Source of the DNA: Georgenia subflava
GTDB lineage: Bacteria > Actinomycetota > Actinomycetes > Actinomycetales > Actinomycetaceae
DNA: 64,000 nucleotides
Direction: 5' to 3'
Assembly: GCF_009193155.1 (NCBI RefSeq)
Contig: NZ_VUKD01000002.1
Location: forward strand, 720,091-784,090
In this document: positions 8,123 through 18,845 of the stretch, piece after piece
How positions within the stretch are numbered: position 1 is the first letter of the stretch
How the letters are laid out: each line of letters starts with the position of its first letter
Notes under the pieces: model-generated
Database searches by the model: none
What the model was told of the DNA's origin: nothing
What the model saw: only the letters and a program-made list of their open reading frames with translations
Position numbers and translations under genes: made by a program

Positions 8123-9397
8123 CTAGCGGCGGCTGGGCATCCGTACGTCCACCCAGACCAGGCGGTGGTCCGATGTGGGGAACGGGTACACCCCGGTGAG
8201 CTCGGAGCCAGGCTCGTCGGCGGCCGGCCAGAAGACCCCGGAGCCGCGCAGCGGGAGGTTCCGCGACGGCAGGACGTAATCGACCCGGAGGTTGCCGGGC
8301 GCGTCGTCCGCGAAGTCGGCGGTGTCCAGCGCCGGGTCGCCGTCGTGGCGGACGTTCGCCCCCCGTTGGACGGCGCCGGCCTCGACCGCACCGTTCGACG
8401 TCGGCTCCGGGTCGCGCACCAGGTCGTGGTCGAGCAGCTGGTCGATTGCACCCCGGTAGGAGTCGCCGTCGACCGGGTCCGCGTTCTGGTCGCCGAGGAT
8501 CACGAAGAGTGCGCCAGCCGGCAGTCCGCCGGTCTCCCCGGCGTCGTCGTAGATGTAGTCGCCTGCGCTGTCGTCCGCGACGTAGTCGGCCCAGAAGCGG
8601 ATCTCGTCGTGGTTACGCCGTCCGTTGCGGTCCTCGGGGCCGTCGAAAGTCGGGGGCGTCGGGTGCGAGGCGAGCACGTGCACGGTCCTGCCACGGACCT
8701 TGACCGGCACGTCCCAGTGCGACTTGCTCGACAGGCGTACGGCGGCCAACTCGGTCGCGGAGTACCAGTCCCGCGGTGCATCGGTCGTCCGCTGGTCCGG
8801 CAGCAGCGCGCCGGGCATGTCCTTCCAGAGAAAGTGCTGGAAGGTGCGCACGTTCTTGGTGTCGATCGGGTACCGGGAGAGCACGACCATCCCGTACTGG
8901 CCCTCGAACTCCCCGAACCCGTAAGCGTCGTCCGGGCCCGCGACCTCACCGTCGTTGTCGAGGTCGAGACCTGAGCTCACACCCGTGTTCACCGGCGCCG
9001 TGTAGACGTGCGGATACCGGATCGGCGCCTCGCCGTGCTGGGAGACCGCGAGGTACTCGGACCGGAACAGGTCGATCGCCTCCTCGTCGGCGTCGTGGTC
9101 GAACTCGTTGAGGAGCACGACGTCGGGCCGGGTGGTCTGCAGCACCTGCGCCACCGCGCGGGCCTGCTCGTCCGCCCCACCGGTGAGGTCGGTGACGAGC
9201 TGGCCGGCCTCCGGTCGGTTCAACGAGACGTTGTACGTGGCGACACGGAGCGCCGCAGCCTGGTCCGGTCGCACGCTGACCGTGGTCGCCGGGCTCTCGT
9301 CGGCAGACGCCGGTGCGGCAGCGATCGGCAGAACGAGGCCGCCCACGGCGAGGGGAACTGCCGCGAGCCCGCCGAGCACACCCCGCGACCTGCGCAT
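8123..9397 (-). CDS. Secreted endonuclease/exonuclease/phosphatase (EEP) family protein
   Basis: The 424-aa protein starts with a Sec-type signal peptide (MRRSRGVLGG, hydrophobic core, cleavage after APASA). The mature part is an EEP-fold metal-dependent phosphodiesterase or phosphatase: RVATYNVSLNR at its start, LLNEFDHD (metal-binding Glu), HVLASHPTPP, LGDQNADP and SDHRLVWVDVR at the end, the Asp-His pair of the family. Such secreted proteins act on extracellular nucleic acids, phytate or phospholipid headgroups; the substrate is unknown. ATG 9397 is chosen because the signal peptide starts there, although the frame is open further upstream. It is transcribed alone and converges with the aminotransferase. 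Confidence 0.85.
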   Translation of the reverse strand: MRRSRGVLGGLAAVPLAVGGLVLPIAAAPASADESPATTVSVRPDQAAALRVATYNVSLNRPEAGQLVTDLTGGADEQARAVAQVLQTTRPDVVLLNEFDHDADEEAIDLFRSEYLAVSQHGEAPIRYPHVYTAPVNTGVSSGLDLDNDGEVAGPDDAYGFGEFEGQYGMVVLSRYPIDTKNVRTFQHFLWKDMPGALLPDQRTTDAPRDWYSATELAAVRLSSKSHWDVPVKVRGRTVHVLASHPTPPTFDGPEDRNGRRNHDEIRFWADYVADDSAGDYIYDDAGETGGLPAGALFVILGDQNADPVDGDSYRGAIDQLLDHDLVRDPEPTSNGAVEAGAVQRGANVRHDGDPALDTADFADDAPGNLRVDYVLPSRNLPLRGSGVFWPAADEPGSELTGVYPFPTSDHRLVWVDVRMPSRR

Positions 9398-9678
9398 ATG
9401 TCCACCGTAGCCGCCGTGACAGCACGGGGGAACCCAGTTGACCGTTTCGGTGGGCGGTCCGTCGAACGTCCCCAGCGGCGGGAACCGCGTGGTCATCCTG
9501 CTCGAGGAGTGCACCGCAGCCTGAGAGCTGTCGCGCGAGGTCCATTCGATCCTCGGTCGGGCGACTCAATCCCCGGCAGGTTTGGGCGAAGTGCCGGTGT
9601 GCATGTCTGCAGCCATGCACACCGCAGTTCGGCATGACGACTCGTCAGGCCGGCCAGACGCGCGCCGCCGAACTCAGG

Positions 9679-11391
9679 TCAGAACGGGACGTCGTCATCT
9701 GGCGTACCCCGGGGGTCGGTTGATCCGCCCGCGGCAGGTGGCTTGTCAGTCGCCGGTGTGCTCCTGGGTGGCCGGCCCGGGGCTGGGCCCGCGGGCGGTC
9801 GCCCGGCACCTGGACCCGTCGGTGGTCTAGCAGGCGGCGGGCCAGTAGGTGGCGCCCCGGTCCGTGGCCCGGGCGGTCGGACGGGCTTGCGTGCGTAGCG
9901 GTGTCCGGTCGGTGCTCTCCACCAGGTGATACCGGTGGTGGGGTCGCGCGAGGTGTCCCAGAGCTTGGCGGTCTTGACGTCGTGGTGGGAGTGACACTTG
10001 ACATCGACCTTGTCCTGATCGGTCTGGACGACGCTGTCGGCCAGGGCCCTGTCGTAGGACTTCTGATGGTCGATCTCACACCGCCACGCCGGGATCCGGC
10101 ACCCCATGAAGACACAGGTGACATCGCGGGCGAGCACGGTGCGGGTCAGGTCCGCACCCGGGCGGTACGCCTTCGTCCCGAGCGCGACGAACTCACCGGT
10201 GCCGGCGTCGGTGAACAACGCCTGCCAGGTCGCGTCCTGCGCGATCCGCCGCGCCAGCTCGGCCGGGATCGGCCCGTACCCACCCAGCACGCCCGGCTGG
10301 TCGTCCAGCCCGAGCAGGGTCCCACCGGCGACAGTGACCTGCAGGTGCGGGCGGCGGCGCTGCAGCACCGGCAACGCCCGCCCCGAGAAGTCGACGCCGT
10401 TGTCGAGGATCGAGGTGAAGACATCGGTGAACGAATCCGCGCGACGCTGGTCCAGCGTGCGGGTGTCCCCGGGGGTCTTCGCGGCCACCGCGAGGGCGTC
10501 CAGGGCGGTGCGGGCGGCCATGGCGTGGTCGGCGCGCACGAACGCGCTGACCCAGGCCATCGCGTCCCCGGCCGGCTCGATCGACACGTGCCGGCGGGCC
10601 ACCGCCTCGGCATGACGCCGGCTGGCCGTCGCCGCGTCCGCCGCGAGGGCGGCCGCGCGGATCCTCTCCCGCAGCTGCGGCACCGTCAGCGTGTCCGCCT
10701 CCGGCACCAGCTCGTCCAGGACCGTCCGGCGCACCCGGGCAGGCAGACCCGGCTCGGCGTGGAGGAGGACCTCGGCCTTACGGGCATCGATATGCCCACT
10801 GTTCAGCGCGTCGGCCACCACCGGGTAGTCCTCCAGCCCCAGCGCGAGAGAGGTCTTGGACTCCGCGGCGTACTGAGTGACCCCCAACCTGGCCTCGACC
10901 TCGAAGACCGCCGACCTCGCCCCCGCGCTGCTGTTCGCCGCCCGCCGCCGCGCCCCGAGCTCGGTGATCGCCCGGGCCTGCTGCGACACCGCCCACGACC
11001 CGATCCGCTCCCACGCCGCGACCAGCTCCACCACCGCCGCGTCATCGGCATCGGCGAGCGAGGTCCGGTCCAACCTGTCCACCAACGTCGGACCGGGAGC
11101 AGTCGAAGCGAGCAGCCGCGCCGCCGGCGAGGTGAACCCAGCAGCCGCCACCCCCGCCGCCGCACGCACCACCGACGCGTCCGGATCGCGCACCGACAGC
11201 CCCGGCTCGCACTCCCACCACGGCAGGCCCATCTCCAGGCGCATCATCTCGCGGGCCACGTCCGCCTCAGGTGTCCCGACCGCGGACTCCGGCACCACCA
11301 GCTCCAGCTGCGGACCGTCGTCGCTCGCGCGCACCACGACCGACACCGGGCACCCGTCCCCGATGACTCCCGCGGCGTCGTCCTCGACCAT
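9679..11391 (-). CDS. DUF222 / HNH endonuclease-domain protein (13E12 repeat family)
   Basis: The 570-aa protein has an N-terminal DUF222 helical domain (about residues 60-350) and an HNH nuclease motif (EIDHQKSYD near residue 442, then KCHSHHDVKTAKLW), followed by a Pro/Gly/Arg-rich tail of ~90 residues. The HNH cysteines are partly present (VFMGC...KCHSHH). This family occurs in many copies in actinobacterial genomes and moves or duplicates readily; its role is unknown. ATG at 11391 is preferred to an in-frame ATG 30 bases upstream because TAGTGT lies 7 bases before it, fitting the leaderless promoters of this genome. No partner genes. Confidence 0.8.
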   Translation of the reverse strand: MVEDDAAGVIGDGCPVSVVVRASDDGPQLELVVPESAVGTPEADVAREMMRLEMGLPWWECEPGLSVRDPDASVVRAAAGVAAAGFTSPAARLLASTAPGPTLVDRLDRTSLADADDAAVVELVAAWERIGSWAVSQQARAITELGARRRAANSSAGARSAVFEVEARLGVTQYAAESKTSLALGLEDYPVVADALNSGHIDARKAEVLLHAEPGLPARVRRTVLDELVPEADTLTVPQLRERIRAAALAADAATASRRHAEAVARRHVSIEPAGDAMAWVSAFVRADHAMAARTALDALAVAAKTPGDTRTLDQRRADSFTDVFTSILDNGVDFSGRALPVLQRRRPHLQVTVAGGTLLGLDDQPGVLGGYGPIPAELARRIAQDATWQALFTDAGTGEFVALGTKAYRPGADLTRTVLARDVTCVFMGCRIPAWRCEIDHQKSYDRALADSVVQTDQDKVDVKCHSHHDVKTAKLWDTSRDPTTGITWWRAPTGHRYARKPVRPPGPRTGAPPTGPPPARPPTGPGAGRPPAGPAPGRPPRSTPATDKPPAAGGSTDPRGTPDDDVPF

Positions 11392-11525
11392 GATCCAGAC
11401 ACTAGTTCGAACCACTGACATCCAGAATCGGGCTGTGGATCATCGCTGCGAGTGCGAGCCAGATCGTCGAGAGACGCCAACGCGGTTGAGCTGCGGATCG
11501 TGGCTGCGAGTGGGAGCTGGGCCGG

Positions 11526-12341
11526 TCAGCCCGCCGCGATCTCCCGGTCCCGGTCGATGACCGCCTGCACGCCGCGCACCACGGCGGGCGAGAAGCCCGC
11601 GTCCTCCATCGCCAGGCTCCCGGCGATGGTCGTCCCGCCGGGGGAGGAGACCATGTCCGCGAGCTGGGCCGGCGTCGTGCCACGCTCGAGCATCGTGCGG
11701 GCCGTCCCGAGCATGGTCTGCGCCGCGATCCGGGTGGCCAGCATCTTCGGCAGGCCGTTGCGCACCGCAGCGCGGGCAAGGGCCTCGACGAAGTGGGCCG
11801 CGAACGCGGGCGCCGAGCCGGCGATCGCCGTGTAGGCGGGAAAGTCGCGCTCCGCCAGCACGATGGCGCTCCCGACCGTCTCGAAGAGCCCGACGACGGC
11901 GTCAACCTGGTCCTCGCTGGTGCTCGCGTTGCCGCACACCGCCGCCATCCCGGCGCCGACCAGGGCGTTGACGTTCGGCATCACCCGCACCACCGCCTGC
12001 CCGGGCGGGAGGAACGACTCCAGCGTCGCCAGGGGAGTGCCCGCGGCGAGCGAGACGACCAGGGAGTCCTGCTCGGCGAGGAGATCGCCCAGCGGCTCGA
12101 GGACCTCGGCGATCAGGTGCGGCTTCACGGCGAGCACGACGACGCCACGCGGCCCGGTCCGCTCAACCAGCTCCTCGTTGGAGCCGGGTGCATCCACCCC
12201 GGTCTCCCGAGCCAGCGCCTGGGCCGAGCGCCCGTGCGCGCTCGTGACTGCAAGGTCCTCCGCGGGCAGCGTGCCTTCGGCCACGATCCCGCGCACGATC
12301 GCGCCCGCCATGTTCCCGGCACCGATGAATCCGACTCGCAT
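11526..12341 (-). CDS. proC: Pyrroline-5-carboxylate reductase
   Basis: ProC reduces 1-pyrroline-5-carboxylate to L-proline with NADPH, the last step of proline synthesis. The 271-aa protein has the N-terminal Rossmann motif VGFIGAGNMAGAI (residues 3-15), VLAVKPHLI, the conserved RVMPNVNALVGAGM, and GSAPAF with the C-terminal dimer domain containing SSPGGTTIAGS. Length is usual. ATG 12341 has GAGGAG upstream, deciding the start over the longer open frame. It stands alone, divergent from the ileS leader. Confidence 0.95.
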   Translation of the reverse strand: MRVGFIGAGNMAGAIVRGIVAEGTLPAEDLAVTSAHGRSAQALARETGVDAPGSNEELVERTGPRGVVVLAVKPHLIAEVLEPLGDLLAEQDSLVVSLAAGTPLATLESFLPPGQAVVRVMPNVNALVGAGMAAVCGNASTSEDQVDAVVGLFETVGSAIVLAERDFPAYTAIAGSAPAFAAHFVEALARAAVRNGLPKMLATRIAAQTMLGTARTMLERGTTPAQLADMVSSPGGTTIAGSLAMEDAGFSPAVVRGVQAVIDRDREIAAG

Positions 12342-12599
12342 TCCTGCTCCTCGCTCGTCTGTGTTGGCGCCAGAGTATTGCCACGACCGAGTTCCGCTGC
12401 GGACCACCGCGGTGCGTCCCACGGAGGGACAAACCGCTTCCCAGGTGTTTGGGGCAGCGCGCTACCGTGGCGGTCACGGCCTGGAAGCCAGGTCGAGGCC
12501 AGGCCGTGGTCGGCGCGTGGCTGCGGCGGATCCGCCCGCGCGCGGGCCGGACGACTTCGGCGTAGCGAGCGCTCACCGCCAGCAACGTGCCGACGACGC

Positions 12600-12605
12600 T
12601 AGACT
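12600..12605 (+). promoter_or_regulatory. Candidate -10 element for the ileS leader transcript
   Basis: TAGACT precedes the first T-box stem by the distance expected if transcription starts near 12612. No convincing -35 was found. The rest of the divergent proC-ileS gap (12342-12599) shows nothing else I can name. Confidence 0.4.
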
Positions 12606-12611
12606 GCTTGG

Positions 12612-12846
12612 CACAGGCGTCGACCCGGCCATCACCGGCGAGCCTCCGGAAGAACAGGACCCGCCCCGGCGGGCCCTCAGTAGAACCGGACGGGAGGGCC
12701 CGTCACAGCCTGCTCGAGCGGTCACGTCCTCACGCGAGGACGCGGCAAGCGGGGTGGTACCGCGGTCGCGGGTCGCCGGCACGGCCGGCGTCCGAGACGA
12801 TCGTCCTCGCAGCAGTGCACGCACCGCCGCACCGACCGAGGAGCAC
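12612..12846 (+). promoter_or_regulatory. T-box riboswitch (tRNA-Ile) controlling ileS
   Basis: The conserved T-box TGGTACCGCGG lies at 12755-12765, directly in front of an isoleucyl-tRNA synthetase gene. The upstream part has a short stem I with an ATC (Ile) codon at 12631-12633 as specifier candidate, followed by GGCGAGCCTCCGGAAGAAC, then a stem with arms GGGCCCTC and GAGGGCCC. No U-tract terminator follows. Instead CGTCCTCGC (about 12806-12814) can pair with the GAGGAG ribosome site at 12839-12844. This is the translational, short-stem-I architecture known for actinobacterial ileS: uncharged tRNA-Ile would free the ribosome site. Specifier and sequestering pairing are my reading. Confidence 0.88.
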
Positions 12847-12848
12847 CA

Positions 12849-15800
12849 TTGGCCGACCAGCCCCAGCGCTACCCCCTGCACCGTCCGGGCGCCCTGGACG
12901 CCTCGCCGTCCTTCCCCGCGCTGGAGAAGGAGGTGCTGGAGTACTGGAAGAGCGACGACACCTTCCAGGCGTCGATCGACAACCGCTCGGCCGGCGAGAA
13001 CGGTGACAACGAGTTCGTCTTCTACGACGGCCCGCCGTTCGCCAACGGCCTGCCGCACTACGGTCACCTGCTCACCGGCTACGTCAAGGACGTCGTCGGA
13101 CGGTTCCAGACCCAGCTCGGGCGCCGGGTCGAGCGCCGGTTCGGCTGGGACACCCACGGCCTGCCCGCCGAGCTCGAGGCCGAGCGCATCCTCGGGATCA
13201 CCGACAAGTCCGAGATCGAGGAGATGGGGATCGAGGCCTTCAACAAGGCCTGCCAGGACTCGGTGCTCCGCTACACCGGCGAGTGGCGCGAGTACGTCAC
13301 CCGCCAGGCTCGCTGGGTCGACTTCGAGAACGACTACAAGACCCTCGACGTGACCTTCATGGAGTCGGTCATCTGGGCGTTCAAGCAGCTGTACGACAAG
13401 GGCCTGGCCTACGAGGGCTACCGGGTGCTGCCGTACTGCTGGCACGACCAGACCCCGCTGTCCAACCACGAGCTGCGCATGGACGACGACGTCTACCAGA
13501 TGCGTCAGGACCCCTCGGTCACGGTCGGGGTGCGCCTGGACACCGGCGAGCTCGCCCTCATCTGGACCACGACCCCGTGGACCCTGCCGTCGAACCTCGC
13601 CATCGCCGTCGGGCCGGACATCGACTACGTCACGGTCGCACCCGCGGAGGGGGCCCTGGCCGGCGAGCGGGTCGTCGTCGCCGCCTCCCGGCTCGCGGCG
13701 TACGCCCGTGAGCTCGGCGAGGAGCCCGAGGTCCTCGCCACCGTCAAGGGCCGCGACCTCGCCGGGCGGCGCTACGCCCCGATCTTCGACTACTTCATGG
13801 GCCGCCCCGACGACGAGACCCCCGGCCCGAACGCGTGGCAGCTCCTCGCCGCGGACTACGTCTCCACCGAGGACGGCACCGGTCTCGTCCACCAGGCGCC
13901 CGCGTTCGGTGAGGACGACATGGCCGTGTCCGCCGCCGCCGGCATCGGCACCGTGGTGCCGGTCGACGAGGCCGGGAAGTTCACCGCCGAGGTGCCCGAC
14001 TACGCCGGCATGCAGGTCTTCGAGGCGAACAAGGCGATCATCGCCGACCTCAAGCACGCCACCGGCCCCGTCGCCCGCCGGCCCGAGGGCGAGCGCGCCG
14101 TGCTGGTGCGCCAGGAGACCTTCGACCACTCCTACCCGCACTGCTGGCGCTGCCGCACACCGCTGATCTACAAGGCCGTCTCCAGCTGGTTCGTGCGGGT
14201 CACCGAGTTCCGCGACCGCATGGTCGAGCTCAACAAGGACATCACCTGGGTCCCCGAGCACATCAAGGACGGCCAGTTCGGCCACTGGCTCGCCGGCGCC
14301 CGCGACTGGTCGATCTCCCGCAACCGGTACTGGGGCACCCCCATCCCGGTGTGGGTCTCCGACGACCCGGCCCACCCGCGCATCGACGTCTACGGCTCCC
14401 TCGCCGAGCTCGAGGCCGACTTCGGACGGCTGCCGCTCGACCGCGACGGCAACCCCAACCTGCACCGGCCGTTCATCGACGACCTGACCCGCCCGAACCC
14501 GGACGACCCGACAGGCGCGTCGACGATGCGCCGGATCCCCGACGTCCTGGACGTCTGGTTCGACTCGGGCTCCATGCCCTACGCCCAGGTGCACTACCCG
14601 TTCGAGAACCGCGAGTGGTTCGAGGACCACTACCCCGGCGACTTCATCGTGGAGTACATCGGCCAGACCCGCGGCTGGTTCTACACGCTGCACGTCCTGG
14701 CCACCGCGCTGTTCGACCGCCCGGCCTTCCGCACCTCCGTCTCGCACGGCATCGTGCTCGGCTCGGACGGGCGCAAGATGAGCAAGTCGCTGCGCAACTA
14801 CCCGGACGTCACCGAGGTGCTCGACCGGGACGGCTCGGACGCCATGCGCTGGTTCCTCATGAGCTCGCCCATCCTGCGCGGCGGCAACCTCGTCGTCACC
14901 GAGGAGGGCATCCGCGAGAACGTGCGCCAGGTGCTGCTGCCGCTGTGGAACGCCTGGTACTTCTTCGCCCTATACGCCGGCACGGTGGACGACGGCGCCG
15001 GGTACCTCGCGCGGCCGGTCGACCTCCACGACGCCGAGAAGGTCGCCGGCCTGCACGTGATGGACCGCTACCTCCTCGCCCGCACGCGCGACCTCGCCGC
15101 CGGTGTGCGCGAGCAGATGGAGGCCTACGACGTCCCCGGCGCCACGCAGGCGGTGCGCGAGCACCTCGACCTGCTGACCAACTGGTACGTGCGCACCTCC
15201 CGCCAGCGCTTCTGGGACGAGGACCGCGGCGCCTTCGACACCCTCTACACCGCGCTGGAGGTGCTCACCCGGGTGATGGCACCGCTGGCCCCCCTCGTCA
15301 GCGAGGAGGTCTGGCGCGGCCTGACCGGCGGACGCAGCGTGCACCTGACCGACTGGCCCGTCCTGCCCGCCGGGGCCGACCCGGCCGCCGACGACGCCCT
15401 GGTGGCCGCGATGGACACCGTGCGCGACGTCGTCTCCACCACCCACGCCCTGCGCAAGGCCGCCAAGATCCGGGTGCGCCAGCCGCTGCGCACCCTGACC
15501 GTCGTGGTCGAGGACCCGGCCGCCCTGGCGTCGTTCACCGGGCTCATCGCCTCCGAGGTCAACGTCAAGGACGTTGAGCTCATCACCCCGGCCGAGTCGG
15601 ACCTGCGCCTGACCACCGAGCTCAAGGTGCTCCCGCGCGAGCTCGACCCGGCCAAGCGCCGGCACACCCAGCAGATCTTCGCCGCCGCACGGGAGGGGCG
15701 CTGGTCCGCCTCCGACGGCGAGATCGCCCTGGAGGGGCTGATGCTCGACGGCGCACCGCTCACCCTGGTGGCCGGGGAGTACGACCTCTCCACCCGCATC

Positions 15801-16127
15801 GACCTGGGGGAGCAGGCCGGCGAGGCGGCCGCGGACGTCCTCGGCGACGGCGGCTTCGTCGTCCTCGACACCGCCCTCGACGACGAGCTCGCCGCCGAGG
15901 GGTACGTGCGCGACCTGGTCCGCCAGGTCCAGGACGAGCGCAAGGCCGTCGGCCTGTACGTCGCGGACCGCATCGCCCTGGCCGTCACGGTCCCCGCCGA
16001 CCGGCTCGCCTGGGTCGAGGCGCACCGTGAGCTCCTCGCCGGCGAGACCCTCGCCGTCGAGCTGGACCTCGCCGTCGACGACGTCGAGGCGCCCCGCGTG
16101 GGCGTGACGAAGGTGGAGGCACGATGA
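12849..16127 (+). CDS. ileS: Isoleucine--tRNA ligase
   Basis: This class I synthetase charges tRNA-Ile. The 1092-aa protein has the HIGH box as HYGH (residues 70-73, in [13 protein letters not shown]), the CP1 editing domain, [11 protein letters not shown], and the KMSKS loop at residues 643-647. The C-terminal anticodon-binding and ABEC-like parts are complete, matching the long (type 2, eukaryote-like) IleRS, a form often linked to natural mupirocin tolerance. The start is TTG at 12849, 4 bases after GAGGAG. The stop overlaps folC (ATGA). Expression is under the T-box leader. Confidence 0.97.
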   Translation: MADQPQRYPLHRPGALDASPSFPALEKEVLEYWKSDDTFQASIDNRSAGENGDNEFVFYDGPPFANGLPHYGHLLTGYVKDVVGRFQTQLGRRVERRFGWDTHGLPAELEAERILGITDKSEIEEMGIEAFNKACQDSVLRYTGEWREYVTRQARWVDFENDYKTLDVTFMESVIWAFKQLYDKGLAYEGYRVLPYCWHDQTPLSNHELRMDDDVYQMRQDPSVTVGVRLDTGELALIWTTTPWTLPSNLAIAVGPDIDYVTVAPAEGALAGERVVVAASRLAAYARELGEEPEVLATVKGRDLAGRRYAPIFDYFMGRPDDETPGPNAWQLLAADYVSTEDGTGLVHQAPAFGEDDMAVSAAAGIGTVVPVDEAGKFTAEVPDYAGMQVFEANKAIIADLKHATGPVARRPEGERAVLVRQETFDHSYPHCWRCRTPLIYKAVSSWFVRVTEFRDRMVELNKDITWVPEHIKDGQFGHWLAGARDWSISRNRYWGTPIPVWVSDDPAHPRIDVYGSLAELEADFGRLPLDRDGNPNLHRPFIDDLTRPNPDDPTGASTMRRIPDVLDVWFDSGSMPYAQVHYPFENREWFEDHYPGDFIVEYIGQTRGWFYTLHVLATALFDRPAFRTSVSHGIVLGSDGRKMSKSLRNYPDVTEVLDRDGSDAMRWFLMSSPILRGGNLVVTEEGIRENVRQVLLPLWNAWYFFALYAGTVDDGAGYLARPVDLHDAEKVAGLHVMDRYLLARTRDLAAGVREQMEAYDVPGATQAVREHLDLLTNWYVRTSRQRFWDEDRGAFDTLYTALEVLTRVMAPLAPLVSEEVWRGLTGGRSVHLTDWPVLPAGADPAADDALVAAMDTVRDVVSTTHALRKAAKIRVRQPLRTLTVVVEDPAALASFTGLIASEVNVKDVELITPAESDLRLTTELKVLPRELDPAKRRHTQQIFAAAREGRWSASDGEIALEGLMLDGAPLTLVAGEYDLSTRIDLGEQAGEAAADVLGDGGFVVLDTALDDELAAEGYVRDLVRQVQDERKAVGLYVADRIALAVTVPADRLAWVEAHRELLAGETLAVELDLAVDDVEAPRVGVTKVEAR

Positions 16128-17719
16128 CCGAGCGCACCCCCGAGGACGCCGACCGGGAGACCCGCGAGCGCCTCGCCGGCCTGGAGGGCGACGACGCGTC
16201 GCGCGAGGCCGCCGAGGCGGCTGCCGCGGCGGACGAGGAGCACGACGCCAGCCTGCGCACGCTGCTCTCCTCGGCCCTGTTCACCGGCCCGGACCCCGAG
16301 GTGGCCGAGGAGGTCGTGGCCGAGGGGGAGGGACCGGCCGACGACGCCGCGCAGCATGCCGCGGCGGTCGCCGACGCCCAGGCCGAGGAAGAGGTCCGCC
16401 GGATCTACAACGACATCCTCGCCCGCGCGCCCGAGCACGACGTCCAGCCCAGCCTCGAGCGGGTCCAGGGTGTCCTGGAGCTCATGGGCGACCCGCACCG
16501 CGCCTACCCGGTCATCCACCTGACCGGCACCAACGGCAAGACCTCGACCGCCCGGATGATCGAGCGGCTGCTGCGCGAGAAGGGGCTGCGCACGGGGCGC
16601 TTCACCTCCCCGCACCTGCACAGCGTGCGCGAGCGCATCGCCCTGGACGGCGAGCCCGTCGCCCCCGAGGTCTTCGTGGCCACCTGGGAGGACGTCGCGC
16701 CCTACGTGGCCATGGTGGACGAGCGCTCGCAGGCCGCCGGCGGGCCGCGGCTGAGCTTCTTCGAGGTCTTCACCGTCATGGCCTACGCGGCCTTCGCCGA
16801 CGCACCCGTGGACGTCGCGGTCGTCGAGGTCGGCATGGGTGGACGCTGGGACGCCACCAACGTCGCCGACGGGACGGTGGAGGTCCTGACCACCGTCACC
16901 CGCGACCACGAGCGCTGGCTCGGCCACGAGCTCGCGGACATCGCCACCGAGAAGGTCGGCATCATCACCCCCCGCTCCACGGTGGTGGTGGCCGAGCAGG
17001 ACGAGGAGGTCGCGGGCATCGTCATGTCCGCCGCGGCCCAGCAGGGCGCCCAGCTCCTGCGCGAGGGCGAGGACGCCGCCCTGCTCGACCGCCAGCTCGG
17101 GGTCGGCGGGCAGCTGCTCACCCTGCGCACCCCGGGCGGGGTGTACACCGACGTCTTCCTCCCGCTGCACGGCGAGCACCAGGCACGCAACGCGCTGCTC
17201 GCCCTGACCGCCGTCGAGGCGTTCTTCGGCGGCGGAGCCCTGGACGCGGGCGTCGTCGAGCAGGGCTTCGCCGGGGTGGACAGCCCCGGGCGGCTCGAGG
17301 TCGTGCGCCGCAGCCCCACCGTGCTGGTCGACGCCGCCCACAACCCCGCGGGGGTCGAGGCCCTGCGGGCCGCCGTCGACGAGGCCTTCGACTTCTCCCA
17401 CCTGGTCGGCGTCGTCGGCGTCATGGCGGACAAGGACGCCGACGGCATCCTCGCCGGCCTGGAGCCGATGCTGGCCGAGGTCGTCATCACCCGGGCGAGC
17501 ATCGACCGGGCGATGGACGTCGACGAGCTCGCCGAGGTGGCGCGCGACGTCTTCGGCGAGGACCGGGTGCACGTGGCCGAGCGACTCGAGGACGCCATCG
17601 ACACCGCCGCGACGCTGGCCGAGGCGAACGTCGAAGAGGTGGTCACGACCACCGGGGTGCTGGTGGCGGGCTCGGTGCTGCTCGCGGCCGAGGTGCGCGC
17701 CCTCATGGGCCGGGCCTGA
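16124..17719 (+). CDS. folC: Bifunctional folylpolyglutamate synthase / dihydrofolate synthase
   Basis: FolC adds glutamate to dihydropteroate or to folates using ATP. The core has the Mur-ligase P-loop [11 protein letters not shown] (about residues 137-147), [28 protein letters not shown] and [12 protein letters not shown]. The 531-aa length includes an acidic Glu/Ala/Asp-rich N-terminal extension of about 85 residues not seen in ordinary FolC (~430-450 aa). The ATG overlaps the ileS stop by 4 bases (ATGA), so it is co-translated under the ileS promoter. In related genomes DUF4233 and ndk follow directly; here dhaKLM intervenes. Confidence 0.95.
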   Translation: MTERTPEDADRETRERLAGLEGDDASREAAEAAAAADEEHDASLRTLLSSALFTGPDPEVAEEVVAEGEGPADDAAQHAAAVADAQAEEEVRRIYNDILARAPEHDVQPSLERVQGVLELMGDPHRAYPVIHLTGTNGKTSTARMIERLLREKGLRTGRFTSPHLHSVRERIALDGEPVAPEVFVATWEDVAPYVAMVDERSQAAGGPRLSFFEVFTVMAYAAFADAPVDVAVVEVGMGGRWDATNVADGTVEVLTTVTRDHERWLGHELADIATEKVGIITPRSTVVVAEQDEEVAGIVMSAAAQQGAQLLREGEDAALLDRQLGVGGQLLTLRTPGGVYTDVFLPLHGEHQARNALLALTAVEAFFGGGALDAGVVEQGFAGVDSPGRLEVVRRSPTVLVDAAHNPAGVEALRAAVDEAFDFSHLVGVVGVMADKDADGILAGLEPMLAEVVITRASIDRAMDVDELAEVARDVFGEDRVHVAERLEDAIDTAATLAEANVEEVVTTTGVLVAGSVLLAAEVRALMGRA

Positions 17720-17779
17720 GGGACGGCGCAGAGGAGGCCACCGAAGCCGTAGCCGCGGCGGGCCGCAGGGGCCAAGATG

Positions 17780-17808
17780 GGGGCGGGGTCCGGTGCGGAC
17801 CCCGCCCC
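17780..17808 (+). terminator. Strong GC hairpin between folC and dhaK
   Basis: A perfect 13-bp stem GGGGCGGGGTCCG / CGGACCCCGCCCC with a 3-nt loop. It ends 7 bases before the dhaK ribosome site. With no T-tract it may be the folC terminator or a leader hairpin for the dha genes. Confidence 0.6.
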
Positions 17809-17828
17809 GTCCCGAGAGGAGCCCGTCG

Positions 17829-18830
17829 GTGAAGAAGCTCATCAACGACCCCCAGAACGTGGTCACCGAGTCCGTCCGGGGCTTCGGTCTCGCCCATCCG
17901 GACCTCGTGCGGGTCAACGAGGACCCGCTGTTCGTCTCCCGCGCAGGCGGTGCGGTCCAGGGGAAGGTCGGACTCGTCTCCGGCGGCGGCAGCGGGCACG
18001 AGCCGCTGCACGCCGGGTACGTCGGGGTCGGCATGCTCGACGCCGCGGTGCCGGGCGCGATGTTCACCTCGCCCACGCCCGAGCCGATCTTCGAGGCCAC
18101 CAAGGCTGCCGACGGCGGGGCCGGCGTGCTCCACATCGTGAAGAACTACACCGGCGACGTGCTCAACTTCGAGACCGCGGCCGAGCTCGCCGAGGCCGAG
18201 GACGTCACGGTGCGCTCCGTCGTCGTCAACGACGACGTCGCCGTGGAGGACTCCCTCTACACCGCCGGCCGGCGCGGCGTGGCCGGCACGGTGCTCGTGG
18301 AGAAGATCGCCGGCGCCGCCGCCGAGCGCGGCGACGACCTCGACGCGGTGGTCGCCGTGGCCGAGCAGGTCATCGGCAACGTGCGCTCCATGGGCGTGGC
18401 GCTGACCGCCTGCACTGTGCCGCACGCCGGCAAGCCGTCCTTCGACCTGGCCGACGACGAGATCGAGATCGGCATCGGCATCCATGGCGAGCCGGGCCGG
18501 CACAAGATCGCGATGGCCGGTGCGGACGAGATCACCGACCGCCTGCTCGAGCCCGTCCTTGAGGACCTGAAGCTCGCGGACGGCGAGCAGGTGCTGCTGT
18601 TCGTCAACGGCATGGGCGGCACCCCGCTGTCCGAGCTGTACCTCGTCTACAACCACGCCCGCGACGTCCTGGACTCCCGTGGCGTGGAGGTGACGCGCTC
18701 GCTGGTGGGCAACTACATCACCTCGCTGGAGATGCAGGGCGCCTCGATCACCGTGCTGCGCCTGGACTCCACGCTCACGGAGCTGTGGGACGCCCCGGTC
18801 AACACTGCCGCGCTGCGCCGCGGCGTCTGA
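17829..18830 (+). CDS. dhaK: Dihydroxyacetone kinase, substrate-binding subunit DhaK
   Basis: DhaK binds dihydroxyacetone covalently through a histidine; DhaL transfers phosphate to it. The 333-aa protein has the full fold: GLVSGGGSGHEPLHAGYVG near residue 50 (phosphate/substrate loop) and H219 in GIGIHGEPG, the hemiaminal histidine. GTG 17829 follows GAGAGGAG. Length is normal for the PTS-dependent DhaK rather than the ATP-dependent single-chain kinase. First gene of dhaKLM, 15 bp before dhaL. Confidence 0.95.
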   Translation: MKKLINDPQNVVTESVRGFGLAHPDLVRVNEDPLFVSRAGGAVQGKVGLVSGGGSGHEPLHAGYVGVGMLDAAVPGAMFTSPTPEPIFEATKAADGGAGVLHIVKNYTGDVLNFETAAELAEAEDVTVRSVVVNDDVAVEDSLYTAGRRGVAGTVLVEKIAGAAAERGDDLDAVVAVAEQVIGNVRSMGVALTACTVPHAGKPSFDLADDEIEIGIGIHGEPGRHKIAMAGADEITDRLLEPVLEDLKLADGEQVLLFVNGMGGTPLSELYLVYNHARDVLDSRGVEVTRSLVGNYITSLEMQGASITVLRLDSTLTELWDAPVNTAALRRGV

Positions 18831-18845
18831 GGAGAAAGAGGACGC

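Noticed and set aside
15245..18136. Long minus-strand open frame opposite ileS-folC-dhaK
   Set aside because: It crosses three well-supported sense genes and its translation has no recognisable domain.
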